Assembly (NCBI GenBank): GCA_947254025.1 | Contig: CAMYBS010000002.1 | Span: 1 to 64,000 of the forward strand | Length of the DNA: 64,000 bases | Source: an uncultured Clostridia bacterium | GTDB lineage: Bacteria; Bacillota; Clostridia; Tissierellales; Peptoniphilaceae | Direction of reading: 5' to 3' | Shown: piece by piece, positions 1-9,461 of the stretch | How positions within the stretch are numbered: the first letter of the stretch is position 1 | Layout: every line of letters starts with the position of its first letter | Translations under genes and position numbers: made by a program | The notes under the pieces: generated by a model | The model's database searches: none | What the model saw: the letters and a program-made list of their open reading frames with translations, nothing else | What the model was told of the DNA's origin: nothing

Positions 1-55
1 AGCTAGTTTAATTCTAACTCTGGTATTAGGTCCAACTTTGTGGGGTCACCTTACA
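1..55. mobile_element. Possible terminal inverted repeat of an IS3/IS150-type element
   Basis: Positions 30-55 read GTCCAACTTTGTGGGGTCA and end in TACA. This resembles the right-hand terminal repeat of IS150-group elements, where GTCCAAC, GGGGTCA and TACA blocks are typical. A short open frame (2-61, plus strand, stop TGA) runs in from the window edge and could be the tail of a transposase reading frame. The body of the element would lie outside the window. The likeness is from memory of the family, and the fragment is too short to prove. Confidence 0.35.
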
Positions 56-87
56 TTGTGAGTAAAGAGGGTTTTTATAATTATTAA

Positions 88-2067
88 CTATTTTTCTATA
101 AGTTTACTTACTTCTTCTTCAACGTGTTCTTTTGTAATACCATACTTTTCAAATAGTACCTTGCCTGGTGCTGACGCTCCGAATCTATCAATACCTATAG
201 CAGTACCATCTAGGCCTACAAATTTACCCCAAGGCATTGTTGATAGTGCTTCAACCGATACTCTTGCTTTGACATTTGATGGCAATACCTTTTCGATGTA
301 TGCCTTGTCTTGTCTTAAGAATATCTCTTGAGATGGCATACTTACTACTCTTACAGATTTGCCCTTTGCTTCTAAGTCTTTTGCAGCATCTATTGACAAA
401 GCTACTTCTGAACCTGTTGCTATAATTATAGCGTCAATTGAGTCCTTTGCTTCTTTGTGTACTATATAAGCTCCCTTTAAAGCCTCCTCTGATGAATTAT
501 CAAGAAGTTTTAATCCTTGTCTTGAAAGTATCAAGCAAGTAGGTGTTTCTTTGCTCATAAGAGCTGCTTGCCATGCATAAGCAACTTCTCTTGAGTCGGC
601 TGGTCTAATTACATTGATGTTTGGTATGCTTCTAAGCATTGCTAAGTGCTCAATAGGTTGATGAGTAGGTCCGTCTTCTCCAACGCCTATACTATCATGA
701 GTTAATATATATATTGCTGGTAAGTGCATAAGAGACGCTAGTCTAATTGATGGCTTCATATAGTCTGAGAACACTAAGAATGTTGCTGCATATGATCTTA
801 AACCTCCATGAAGTAAGATGCCGTTAACAATAGCTCCCATTGCATGCTCTCTAATACCAAAGTGTATATTTCTTCCTTCTGGACATTCGCTTGAGAAGAA
901 TTCTTCTTTATTCATTACAGATTTATTTGATGGGCCAAGGTCTGCAGATCCACCAATTAGATTTTCTAACACAGAACTTACCTTGTTAAGAACTTTACCT
1001 GAAGAGCTTCTTGATGCATCATCCTTAAGTTCTATATCAGTACATGCTTTTAGCACTTCTTCAGATACATCCTTGTCGTAGAAACTCATAAGCTTATCAT
1101 AATCGGCTTTGTACTTAGCCTTATATGCTTGTAGTTCTTTATTCCAATCTGCTTCTAATTTGCCTAAGTCTTCAAGCTTTTCTTTCATATAATCAAGAAC
1201 ATCTTTACTAACATTGAAGCCCTCTTCTTCATAGGCAAGATTTTTTCTTAGAGCTGCTAGTGATTCAGCTCCAAGAGGTGCTCCGTGTGCATCAGCACTT
1301 CCTTCTTTGCCAGTAGCACCATAGCCTATTTTAGTCTTAATTTCAATTAAAGTAGGTTTATCTGTACTCTTCTTTGCCTCAGCTATAGCCTTAGATATAG
1401 CCTCAATATCATTACCATCTTCAACGTATAACGTGTTCCAGCCAAGTGCTTCATATCTTTCTCTTACATTTTCAGTGAAAGCATGCTTTGTATCACCTTC
1501 GATAGTAATATTGTTTGAGTCATATAATACAACCAATTTATTTAACTTAAGTGTTCCCGCTAATGAGGAAGCTTCATTTGATATACCTTCTTGCAAACAG
1601 CCGTCGCCGCAAAGTATATAAGTCATATGGTCAATAAGTTTATTGTCGTCTTTATTAAATATAGCAGCTAAATGCTTTTCAGCTATCGCCATGCCAACGC
1701 CCATAGCAATACCTTGACCTAATGGTCCAGTGCTAGCTTCAACGCCCTTTGTATGCATGTATTCTGGATGACCAGGAGTTAGTGAATCAAATTGTCTAAA
1801 GTTTTCTATGTCTTCAATCTTTAGTCCATAGCCATATAAATTAAGAAGTGCATATAAAAGCATGGATCCGTGACCTGCAGATAAGATGAATCTGTCTCTG
1901 TTTATCCAATCTGGATTCTTTGGATTGTGCTTTAAATGCTCATTAAATAATGTAAATGCTGCTGGCGCTGCTCCTAGTGGCAAGCCTGGGTGACCAGAGT
2001 TTGCCTTCTCTATCGCTTCTGCAGAAAGCACTCTGATAGTATTTATTACTTTTTGTTTAACGTCCAT
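88..2067 (-). CDS. tkt: Transketolase
   Basis: Thiamine-diphosphate enzyme of the non-oxidative pentose phosphate pathway. It moves two-carbon ketol units between sugar phosphates. At 659 residues it has the usual full length. The N-terminal third carries the GHPGLPLGAAP segment and the GDGCLQEGISNEA cofactor/Mg-binding motif. The central pyrimidine-binding domain has FGIREHAMGA with the catalytic Glu, and the C-terminal domain is complete. The ATG follows a strong TAGGAGG site. It lies 13 bases after the TagA-like gene and is probably the last gene of the long pyr/acpS/alr transcript. No clear terminator is visible in the 87 bases downstream. Confidence 0.96.
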   Translation of the reverse strand: MDVKQKVINTIRVLSAEAIEKANSGHPGLPLGAAPAAFTLFNEHLKHNPKNPDWINRDRFILSAGHGSMLLYALLNLYGYGLKIEDIENFRQFDSLTPGHPEYMHTKGVEASTGPLGQGIAMGVGMAIAEKHLAAIFNKDDNKLIDHMTYILCGDGCLQEGISNEASSLAGTLKLNKLVVLYDSNNITIEGDTKHAFTENVRERYEALGWNTLYVEDGNDIEAISKAIAEAKKSTDKPTLIEIKTKIGYGATGKEGSADAHGAPLGAESLAALRKNLAYEEEGFNVSKDVLDYMKEKLEDLGKLEADWNKELQAYKAKYKADYDKLMSFYDKDVSEEVLKACTDIELKDDASRSSSGKVLNKVSSVLENLIGGSADLGPSNKSVMNKEEFFSSECPEGRNIHFGIREHAMGAIVNGILLHGGLRSYAATFLVFSDYMKPSIRLASLMHLPAIYILTHDSIGVGEDGPTHQPIEHLAMLRSIPNINVIRPADSREVAYAWQAALMSKETPTCLILSRQGLKLLDNSSEEALKGAYIVHKEAKDSIDAIIIATGSEVALSIDAAKDLEAKGKSVRVVSMPSQEIFLRQDKAYIEKVLPSNVKARVSVEALSTMPWGKFVGLDGTAIGIDRFGASAPGKVLFEKYGITKEHVEEEVSKLIEK

Positions 2068-2080
2068 ATTAACCTCCTAT

Positions 2081-2842
2081 TTAATCTATATACTCTACTG
2101 CGTTTTTAGTAAAAATAATCTTAATTAAGAACTTTGGTATATCCATCTGTCTTTTTAATCTCTTTGGTTCTTTAACTAACCTATATAACCACTCCATACC
2201 TATCTTTCTAATGAAAGCGGGAGCTATTTTAACATTTCCCGCCAAGACATCAATTACTCCGCCATTAGCAATAGCAAGTTTTGTATTTATCTTATCTTTA
2301 TTATAATATATAAACTTTTCTTGATATCCTGCACCCATGCCTACGAATATAGCATCTGCCTTTGAATCATTTATTTTTTGTATTAAAACTTGTTCTTCTT
2401 CACATGAGGCATATCCATTGTGACTACCTTTAAAATATCCATTGTTAAAACCAGCAATAACAATGTTTGGGTAATCTTTCTTGATTCTTTCTATAGCCCT
2501 TTCAGCTATACCCGGTTTAGCTCCTAGCAAGAATAAAGAAAGATGCTTTTCATTCATCAGCTCTAATATCTTAATAGATGTATCATAGCCAGTCACTCTT
2601 GATTTAAGCGGCTTTTTCTTAAGCTTTGAAGCTATAATTAAACCTATGCCATCGCATAAATTTAATGATGATGAGTTAATTATTGTTTTAAACTCCTCAT
2701 CCCTACCTGCTCTCATAACTATCTCTGGATTTGGTGTGTATATATAATTTACTTCACTATGTGCAAAAAATTCTCTTATCTTAGTCATAGCTTCGTTCAT
2801 ATCAATATTGTTTATTCTAACACCTAATATGCTAATGTCCAT
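2081..2842 (-). CDS. WecG/TagA/CpsF-family glycosyltransferase
   Basis: Cytoplasmic-face glycosyltransferase of the TagA/WecG family (GT26). In relatives it transfers N-acetylmannosamine(-uronate) to a lipid-linked GlcNAc during wall-polymer synthesis. Family motifs seen are NYIYTPNPEIVMRA, the LCDGIGL segment, RVTGYD and the FVGMGAGYQEKF block. I chose the ATG at 2842 (253 aa). The ATG nine bases upstream abuts the AGAGG site, while 2842 has normal spacing. The gene overlaps the end of the GT4-CsaB fusion by 11 bases. This coupling points to a joint role in a pyruvylated secondary cell-wall polysaccharide. The exact sugar substrate cannot be told from sequence. Confidence 0.88.
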   Translation of the reverse strand: MDISILGVRINNIDMNEAMTKIREFFAHSEVNYIYTPNPEIVMRAGRDEEFKTIINSSSLNLCDGIGLIIASKLKKKPLKSRVTGYDTSIKILELMNEKHLSLFLLGAKPGIAERAIERIKKDYPNIVIAGFNNGYFKGSHNGYASCEEEQVLIQKINDSKADAIFVGMGAGYQEKFIYYNKDKINTKLAIANGGVIDVLAGNVKIAPAFIRKIGMEWLYRLVKEPKRLKRQMDIPKFLIKIIFTKNAVEYID

Positions 2843-5021
2843 AGTTATCATCCTCTAAAAGTTTAAGTGCAAGTTTACTGGCTTCAATAGCTTTTGTCTT
2901 ATTTTCTTCATTTATAAACTTTAGTTCCTTAATAAAATCATCTCTTTTTATATTTATATATTCATATGCGTTAAGTAAATCTTTGTAATCTATATTATCT
3001 ACATTTATATTTAAACATTCATCAAAATCTTTAAGAAGTGTGTCAGTCTTTGGGTCATATGAAAGACCAATAAACGGCACATTTTGATGTATAGCATATA
3101 TCATAGCGTGAAGTCTCATAGCTATAATAAAATCAGCACTCTTCATTAGATTCATCAAAATTTCAACTGGATATTTTTCATCTATAATCTTACAAGATTT
3201 AATCTTAGAAGCAATTTTTTCAGAAATTAAAGTGTCTCTTGGTATCTGCATTGGCATAAATACAATATTTTTACCTGCATCAATAAGATATTTTAAAAAC
3301 TTACCTAGCTCATCAATTAGCATTTCATCATTCATCCAAGATCTAACTGCAACCAAAACCGTATTTTTGTTAATCTCATACTTTTTACGTAGTGAATCAT
3401 CATCAGCTTCTTTCAAATTAAAAACTGGATCAGATAATACTTTAATATTTTTATTATTTACACCAATCAACTTTATAAATTCATATGAATCATTATCTCT
3501 AAGCGTTATATAATCAACTTTATTTAACACATTTCGAGTGAAAGTTCTATTGAATTTCTTGTTAATAGGTCCAACTCCATTAGAGTAAACAAAAACTTTC
3601 TTCTTGTAAAGCATAGCAAGCTTCATTATTAAAAGGTAGTACCAGATGGACCTTGAGCTAGTTTTATCTTGCAATAGACTTCCTCCACCGCTAATAAGCA
3701 TATCTGTTTTCTTTAAATTTTTAATTATATCAAAGAAGTGGAATCTATCTACTGCCTCTACTCCATATTCTTTTTCAGTTAAATCAGTATCCTTAGAAAG
3801 AACCTTTATATTAAGACTCGAGTCCAAAGTTTTAAACGACTCAAGTATCGATTTTAATATAGCATCATCACCAGAATTTGAAAATCCGAAGTAGCCAGAC
3901 ATCAGTATACTTTTAGCAAGCACCTTTTTATATATTTCAATGTGTCTTTCAGCCATCTTTATATGTGTAAAGTTGTCAATAATTCTCTTATAAAGATTCT
4001 CTCCGAAATTTATACTCTTTACTTTATCATTTTTTAATTCTAATATTTTAGATGCAAGTTCTTTATATTTTTGCTTTTCAAATAAATATCCTGTTTCACC
4101 ATCTATAATTATCTTAGGTATACCGCCTACATTGGAAGCGATTGTTGCTTTCTTTAATGAGCCTCCCTCCATAATTACATATGGGAATGATTCACTTAAG
4201 CTAGTTAAAACATTAAGGTCTATTGCATTTAAAAAATCATATGGTTTGTCTTCATTGCCTAAGAAATATACGTTATCCTCTATATTTAAGTCTTTTCTTA
4301 AGTTAAGTAAATGGTCTTTATCTAGTCCATCTCCAGCAACTAAAAATATAACGGACTTATCTTTAGAAATTACTTCTTTAGCAGCTCTAAGAAATGTCTC
4401 ATGATCCTTTACTTTATCAAGTCTAGCTAAAATACCTACTATGAATTTATCCTTATAATCTATATCTTTCTCTTTTAAATATGTTTCTTTATCCTTAATT
4501 AATCTGTCTTGCAAATAAATTCCATTATATATAGTAAATATTTTATACTTATCAAAGCCTCTGCTAACTAGCATGTCCTTGAAGTTATCTGAAACCGCAA
4601 TATAATTATCAAATCTCTTTAAAGCAAACTTGTTAATATTTGTAAATACAATATTTTTATAGAAATTATCTTTAAAATCTAATAAATAATCGCTGTGCAC
4701 TGTCGTGATAAACTTTGCTTTTACTCTCTTTTTTAAAAAATAACTTATTAGATTTGCTCTAGCTCCATGTGAATGAACTATATCATAATGCTCTGTTTCA
4801 ACAATCCCTTTAAGTTTATTAACTACAGAAAAGTCAAACCTGCTTTTTTGATTAAGAACTTCAACATCTATACCGTATTTTCTTAAATCATCAGCAAAGG
4901 GACCATCTATAAAACAGACTAGCTTGACATCAATTTTGTCTTTCAAACCGCAAAGCAAATTAATAATGTGAGTTTTAGCCCCGCCTGTATCTCCACCGCT
5001 GATTAGATGTAATACTTTCAT
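2832..5021 (-). CDS. csaB: Fusion protein: GT4 glycosyltransferase plus polysaccharide pyruvyltransferase CsaB
   Basis: A 729-residue two-domain protein. Residues 1-368 form a GT-B family 4 glycosyltransferase, with N-terminal HLISGGDTGGAKTH, the nucleotide-sugar site around LARLDKVKDH and the ESFPYVIMEGG acceptor/donor motif. Residues 370-729 match CsaB, with GYFGFSNSGDDAIL, SGGGSLLQD, YSNGVGPI and MRLHAMIYA. CsaB adds ketal pyruvate to secondary cell-wall polysaccharide, which anchors SLH-domain S-layer proteins. The two activities are usually on separate chains, so one bifunctional enzyme is inferred. The ATG has a poor ribosome site, with the nearest GGAG about 16 bases away. The stop overlaps the next glycosyltransferase gene. 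Confidence is high for the domains and moderate for the S-layer role. Confidence 0.88.
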   Translation of the reverse strand: MKVLHLISGGDTGGAKTHIINLLCGLKDKIDVKLVCFIDGPFADDLRKYGIDVEVLNQKSRFDFSVVNKLKGIVETEHYDIVHSHGARANLISYFLKKRVKAKFITTVHSDYLLDFKDNFYKNIVFTNINKFALKRFDNYIAVSDNFKDMLVSRGFDKYKIFTIYNGIYLQDRLIKDKETYLKEKDIDYKDKFIVGILARLDKVKDHETFLRAAKEVISKDKSVIFLVAGDGLDKDHLLNLRKDLNIEDNVYFLGNEDKPYDFLNAIDLNVLTSLSESFPYVIMEGGSLKKATIASNVGGIPKIIIDGETGYLFEKQKYKELASKILELKNDKVKSINFGENLYKRIIDNFTHIKMAERHIEIYKKVLAKSILMSGYFGFSNSGDDAILKSILESFKTLDSSLNIKVLSKDTDLTEKEYGVEAVDRFHFFDIIKNLKKTDMLISGGGSLLQDKTSSRSIWYYLLIMKLAMLYKKKVFVYSNGVGPINKKFNRTFTRNVLNKVDYITLRDNDSYEFIKLIGVNNKNIKVLSDPVFNLKEADDDSLRKKYEINKNTVLVAVRSWMNDEMLIDELGKFLKYLIDAGKNIVFMPMQIPRDTLISEKIASKIKSCKIIDEKYPVEILMNLMKSADFIIAMRLHAMIYAIHQNVPFIGLSYDPKTDTLLKDFDECLNINVDNIDYKDLLNAYEYINIKRDDFIKELKFINEENKTKAIEASKLALKLLEDDNYGH

Positions 5022-5070
5022 ATTTATATATATTCAACTCCATAATATGTAATTAATAAGAGTAAAACTA

Positions 5071-5415
5071 TTACTTATTCAAAGATAAACTTATCTTGAT
5101 AGCTTCATCAACTTTTTCCATAAGTTTATTAGTAACAGTACCTATCTTCTCTCTCAATCTCTTCTTATCAATTGTTCTTATCTGTTCAAGTAGGATGACA
5201 CTATCTTTAGGCAAGCCAAATTCCGGTCCATCTATTGCTATATGGGTCGGTAGTTTAGATTTATTAAGTTGGCTTGTTATAGCCGCAACAATAATAGTTG
5301 GCGAATACTTGTTACCAACATCGTTTTGAATAACTATAACTGGCCTTACGCCGCCTTGTTCAGAGCCTATGACAGGTGATAAATCTGCGTATATGATATC
5401 ACCTCTTTTAATCAT
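5071..5415 (-). CDS. mazF: MazF/EndoA-type mRNA interferase
   Basis: A 114-residue PemK/MazF-fold endoribonuclease. It shows the family N-terminus [14 protein letters not shown], the [16 protein letters not shown] loop with the catalytic Arg, and the conserved SKLPTHIAI segment. It is close in type to Bacillus EndoA (ndoA), which cleaves mRNA at short U-rich sites and is blocked by the EndoAI antitoxin. The position downstream of acpS and alr matches Bacillus, but only 83 bases separate it from alr. That space cannot hold the antitoxin gene found there in Bacillus. The start is supported by an AAAGGATG site. A toxin role is therefore uncertain. Confidence 0.93.
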   Translation of the reverse strand: MIKRGDIIYADLSPVIGSEQGGVRPVIVIQNDVGNKYSPTIIVAAITSQLNKSKLPTHIAIDGPEFGLPKDSVILLEQIRTIDKKRLREKIGTVTNKLMEKVDEAIKISLSLNK

Positions 5416-5498
5416 ATTCTCACATCCTTTCTGATAAGTAAGACAAGTATATTATAAGTTAAAATTGCTCATAAGTCAATATGGTTACAAGCTTTGAA

Positions 5499-6674
5499 CT
5501 ATATATCTTTATAGTTGTGAGAGCTAATTTCTTTATTATTATAAAAGTATTTTCTTGAAATTCTATCCTTCATATCTGTTAAAACTTCATAATTGATTGT
5601 TCCTTCTATCTTAGCAAGGTCATCATATGTCATTGCCTTGTTTGTGCCATCACCTATGATTGTAACAACGTCAGCAATCTTAGCATCAGTTCCGCTAGCA
5701 TCAACCATGAATTGATCCATACAAATGTTTCCGATACTCTTAAGTAGCTTGTCTTTGTAAAGAACTTCAAGTTTATTTTGTAGTAGTCTTCTAACTCCGT
5801 CTGCGTAACCAATTGGTATAGTTGCAACCTTAGTCTTTTTATCTGCTATAAATGAGAACGTATAGCTAACACCTTCGCCTCGTTCTATCTCTTTAACGTT
5901 TGATATACAAGCTTTTAATTGCATTAATTTTTTTAAAGGTAAATTTTCTTTTATAACTTCATCCGATGGGTAGTAACCATAAAGAATTATGCCTGCTCTA
6001 ACATAATCAAGGTTTAATTCCTTTAGATCCATAATAGATGCAGAGTTAGAAACGTGTTTTATCCCTATATTAAGTCCTGACTCTTCGAGCATGGCTACAG
6101 TTTTTTTATAGTTATCATATTGTTTTTCTGTTAAAGTTTTATCTTTTATATCTGCATTAGCAAAATGTGTAAATATGCCTTCTATGTCAATGTTATCAAG
6201 TTTGGATATCTTTAGTATTTCTTCTACAGACTTTACTCTATGTACTTCATCTGCTTGAAAACCAATTCTGGACATGCCAGTATCCAAAGCAATGTGAATC
6301 TTGGCAATTTTATTTTGTCTTACAGCTTCATCACTTAGCTTCTTAGCCTTATCATAGCTAAATATAGCGCTTGTTAAATTATACTCAACTACTTCTTCTA
6401 AATAATTATCTTCTAAGTAATTAAGCATAAGTATATCTTCTTCAATACCCGCTTTTCTAAGCTCCATTGCTTCACTTGCAACAGACACAACAAATCTATC
6501 TATTCCAAGCCCCTCCATAAATTTTGCGAGAGCTACAGCTCCGTGACCATATGCGTCAGCCTTAATAACTGGCATGATTTTTGTCTCAGGACTAATAGCC
6601 TTTTTTATAGAGTTAATGTTGTACTCTAAGTTATTTAAATTGATTTCTAGCCAAGCGGCTCTATTGCCATTCAT
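5499..6674 (-). CDS. alr: Alanine racemase
   Basis: PLP-dependent, fold-type III enzyme that interconverts L- and D-alanine for peptidoglycan. The 391 residues are the usual length. The PLP Lys is K38 in VIKADAYGHGA, and the second catalytic base lies in the GVSYTF motif of the C-terminal beta domain. Other family blocks are FTHFANAD, NSASIM, RAGIILYGY and CMDQFMVD. The ATG follows GGAGGT and almost touches the stop of the acpS-nnrD gene. The acpS-alr-mazF order is conserved with Bacillus, supporting co-transcription. Confidence 0.96.
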   Translation of the reverse strand: MNGNRAAWLEINLNNLEYNINSIKKAISPETKIMPVIKADAYGHGAVALAKFMEGLGIDRFVVSVASEAMELRKAGIEEDILMLNYLEDNYLEEVVEYNLTSAIFSYDKAKKLSDEAVRQNKIAKIHIALDTGMSRIGFQADEVHRVKSVEEILKISKLDNIDIEGIFTHFANADIKDKTLTEKQYDNYKKTVAMLEESGLNIGIKHVSNSASIMDLKELNLDYVRAGIILYGYYPSDEVIKENLPLKKLMQLKACISNVKEIERGEGVSYTFSFIADKKTKVATIPIGYADGVRRLLQNKLEVLYKDKLLKSIGNICMDQFMVDASGTDAKIADVVTIIGDGTNKAMTYDDLAKIEGTINYEVLTDMKDRISRKYFYNNKEISSHNYKDI

Positions 6675-7817
6675 TTATTCTACCTCCATCATCTTAATAG
6701 CTTGTGGTATAAACTCAACAATATCACTTGCAATAAGCGAATACTCGCCATACTTTTCTTTTGCTAGATCACCTGCAAGTCCATGCAAGTAAACCCCATA
6801 CTTCGCTGCATCAAAAATAGTAAAGCCTTGTGCGATTAATGATGTAATTATTCCAGATAAAACATCACCTGAGCCTGCAGTCGCCATGCCGGGATTTCCT
6901 GTCTCATTTATGTATTCCTTTTCATTATCTAAAACAATTGTATTGTGGCCCTTTAAGACTACTACTACTTCGTACTTATCACTAGCAAGTTTTGCATATT
7001 TATTAGGCTCGCCTATTATTTTTTTAATATCCACATCTAAAAGTCTAGCAAGTTCTGCATAGTGAGGTGTGATTACCGCTCTGTACGCTAGTTTATGTGC
7101 ATACTTCTTTAAATAATGAAGACCATCTGCGTCAATCACAAGTTTTTTATTAGAATTAACTATATCTTTATAAATTTTATCTCTATCATCAAAGAATGAC
7201 CACGCTGGTCCAAGCAAAATTGCATCCATTTCAGATAAATTATATACCTCATTAGTTCTGATTATAGTTTCTGATAGTTTCACACTAAGTATATCTTGTA
7301 TATTTTTATCTACATATAAGTATGAAAGACCGCATCCAGTCCTCATTGCTGCAATGGACGCAAAGTAAGGCGCTCCAGTCATAGATATTGAGCCTGCAAA
7401 TATTGCAATCTTTCCATAGTCACCTTTGTGAGTAAAATTGTTCCTCTTTTTAAAAACCTTAAAATCTTGATCAATTATATTTTTAGATGCAATATCAGTA
7501 GTATTTGCCACGCTTATTGCATAATCACCATCATGCGCAATTGAGACAAAAAAATTTATACCATTCACGCATGCAAATGGTATATCATTTTTTCTTTGTA
7601 TAGATATATCTTTGTATTGTAATCCATCTAAATTTCCGTTTAAAGCTTTAATTATTGATTCTTTAGCAGCAAAAATTCCAGCACAAGTCTCATCAGCCTT
7701 TGCTGATGATCTTATGTGATCAACTTCTGCATCACTAAAGAAGCGATTCAAAAACTTTTTATTTTCCATTAGCTTTCTAATTTTAGATATTTCAACTATA
7801 TCTATACCTATACTCAT
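6675..7817 (-). CDS. Fusion of holo-ACP synthase and NAD(P)HX dehydratase
   Basis: A two-domain protein of 380 residues. Residues 1-118 are AcpS, which transfers 4'-phosphopantetheine from CoA to acyl carrier protein. Its catalytic blocks are GIDIVEI near the start and FAAKESIIKAL at about 49-59. Residues 120-380 match NnrD, the ADP-dependent NAD(P)H-hydrate dehydratase of the ribokinase-like fold. It has GKIAIFAGS, a TPHYAELARLL block and the nucleotide-binding NPGMATAGSGDVLSG. The NnrE epimerase domain, commonly fused to NnrD, is absent. The start ATG overlaps the pyrD stop (TAATG). In Bacillus acpS is a free-standing gene at this position. Both domains look intact. Confidence 0.9.
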   Translation of the reverse strand: MSIGIDIVEISKIRKLMENKKFLNRFFSDAEVDHIRSSAKADETCAGIFAAKESIIKALNGNLDGLQYKDISIQRKNDIPFACVNGINFFVSIAHDGDYAISVANTTDIASKNIIDQDFKVFKKRNNFTHKGDYGKIAIFAGSISMTGAPYFASIAAMRTGCGLSYLYVDKNIQDILSVKLSETIIRTNEVYNLSEMDAILLGPAWSFFDDRDKIYKDIVNSNKKLVIDADGLHYLKKYAHKLAYRAVITPHYAELARLLDVDIKKIIGEPNKYAKLASDKYEVVVVLKGHNTIVLDNEKEYINETGNPGMATAGSGDVLSGIITSLIAQGFTIFDAAKYGVYLHGLAGDLAKEKYGEYSLIASDIVEFIPQAIKMMEVE

Positions 7818-8719
7818 TAAATTATTCCTCTAATTTCTTCAAAACTTTCAATCTTATTGTCGTTCATATATTTTTCTAAATCTTCTGCCATATTTGCCAT
7901 TATCATAGGTTCTGTAAAGTTCATAGTTCCAACTTGAACAGCACTCGCACCAGCCATAATGAATTCAATAACATCTTTATAATTTTGTATGCCACCCATG
8001 CCAATAATAGGTATATTGACAGCTTTGGATACTTCGTAAGTCATCCTTAAAGCGATAGGTTTGATTGCAGGACCCGATAATCCAGCAGTTTTATTGTTAA
8101 ATACAGCCTTGCGCCTAAATATATCTATGGCCATAGCATTAAATGTATTTACTAAACTTAAGGCATCAGCACCAACTTCCTCACATGCTTTAGCCATCTC
8201 AACTATATCATTAGCATTTGGCGAAAGTTTTACAATGAGTGGTTTATCTGTAATATCTCTAACCTTTTTTACTACATCCTTAGCAACGCATGTTTTTATA
8301 CCGAAAGCCATACCGCCACTTTTAACATTTGGACAGGAAATATTAAGCTCTATCATTTGAGCATCTGTTTTTGATATTAATCTAACTGCCTCTAGATAAT
8401 CCTCTATATTATTTCCACCAATGTTTACAAGTGTAATTAGATCTTTTGATAGTAAAAAGTCTAGCTCATTATCAATAAATGCTTGAATGCCAGGGTTTTC
8501 AAGCCCAATGCTGTTCATTAATCCGCTCGGTGTTTCGAAAAGTCTTATGCCCTCGTTGCCGTTCTTTGGATTTAGTGTAAGTCCTTTAGTTGATACACCT
8601 CCAAGCTTTGAGATGTCGTAGTACTCTTCATACTCTTTGCCAAAACCGAAAGTGCCGCTTGCAGCTATAAGTGGATTTTTAAATTCAATATTAGCTATCT
8701 TTACTCTTAAATCAGTCAA
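7817..8719 (-). CDS. pyrD: Dihydroorotate dehydrogenase B, catalytic subunit
   Basis: FMN enzyme (class 1B) that oxidises dihydroorotate to orotate. It passes electrons to the PyrK subunit and on to NAD. The 300-residue TIM barrel shows [30 protein letters not shown] and the loop [11 protein letters not shown] with the catalytic Cys used by class 1 enzymes. Near the C-terminus [19 protein letters not shown] binds FMN phosphate. Translation starts at a TTG, since no ATG lies nearby. A strong GGAGGAGG site precedes it. The start overlaps the pyrK stop by eight bases, which implies translational coupling. Confidence 0.95.
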   Translation of the reverse strand: MTDLRVKIANIEFKNPLIAASGTFGFGKEYEEYYDISKLGGVSTKGLTLNPKNGNEGIRLFETPSGLMNSIGLENPGIQAFIDNELDFLLSKDLITLVNIGGNNIEDYLEAVRLISKTDAQMIELNISCPNVKSGGMAFGIKTCVAKDVVKKVRDITDKPLIVKLSPNANDIVEMAKACEEVGADALSLVNTFNAMAIDIFRRKAVFNNKTAGLSGPAIKPIALRMTYEVSKAVNIPIIGMGGIQNYKDVIEFIMAGASAVQVGTMNFTEPMIMANMAEDLEKYMNDNKIESFEEIRGII

Positions 8720-9461
8720 TTAAAAACACACCTCCTCCAAATATTGGACCGTCTTTACAAACACGTCTCATTCCAACCTTTGTCTTTATACTGCAGCCTC
8801 TGCATGTTCCAACTCCGCACGCCATTCTAGATTCCATACTAACTAGAACCTTATTCCTATTATGAGCCTTTAGAAGCAGCGCCTTCATCATTGGAAATGG
8901 TCCGCATGTATATATCTTGTCGTATTTTTCACTCTCAATTATGTCTATGATATAGCCTTTGTAGCCAACCTTGCCACTTTCAGTTGATATGTAAGTGTTT
9001 TTTACATATTCTTCAAAATCTTCGATAAGGTATGGATTATCCCTAAATCCAGCATAATAATCAATGTTCTTAGTAATATTTTGTATCGATCTAGCAAGGT
9101 ATTTAAGGGGCGCTATACCTACAGAACCGCCAACTAAGGCAATCTTTTCATCTTTATTTGGCAATGGGAACTTATTACCTAGTGGTCCAAGCAAATATAG
9201 CTTGTCGCCCTTCTTTAAATTCATCATTATATCTGTTCCTCTGCCTACATTTGCCACTAAAAGATAGATATTGCCCTCATCATCTATGTCATAGATACTG
9301 ATAGGCCTAGCTAAAAGAGGGTCTGTTCCTTGCCAAGATTTAATCATATAAAATTGTCCAGGTGCTCCTACAAATGGACCACTTACTTTTAAAACGTAGA
9401 TATTGTCAACGATATGATTGTTTTCTAGTATCGTTCCCTCTTTATATGCATTTCTAGCCAC
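8712..9461 (-). CDS. pyrK: Dihydroorotate dehydrogenase B, electron-transfer subunit
   Basis: FAD and [2Fe-2S] protein that partners PyrD and passes electrons to NAD. The 249 residues hold an N-terminal flavin-binding barrel (the RPISIYDID motif), an NAD-binding domain ([13 protein letters not shown]) and a C-terminal cluster motif with the spacing C-x4-C-x2-C-x11-C in the CGVGTCRGC segment. Start is GTG with AAGGAGG six bases upstream. Its first bases overlap the pyrF stop, and its end overlaps pyrD. Confidence 0.95.
   Translation of the reverse strand: MARNAYKEGTILENNHIVDNIYVLKVSGPFVGAPGQFYMIKSWQGTDPLLARPISIYDIDDEGNIYLLVANVGRGTDIMMNLKKGDKLYLLGPLGNKFPLPNKDEKIALVGGSVGIAPLKYLARSIQNITKNIDYYAGFRDNPYLIEDFEEYVKNTYISTESGKVGYKGYIIDIIESEKYDKIYTCGPFPMMKALLLKAHNRNKVLVSMESRMACGVGTCRGCSIKTKVGMRRVCKDGPIFGGGVFLID

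Noticed and set aside
5416..5498. Antitoxin gene between alr and mazF
   Set aside because: 83 bases hold no open frame of useful length and already contain the mazF ribosome site.
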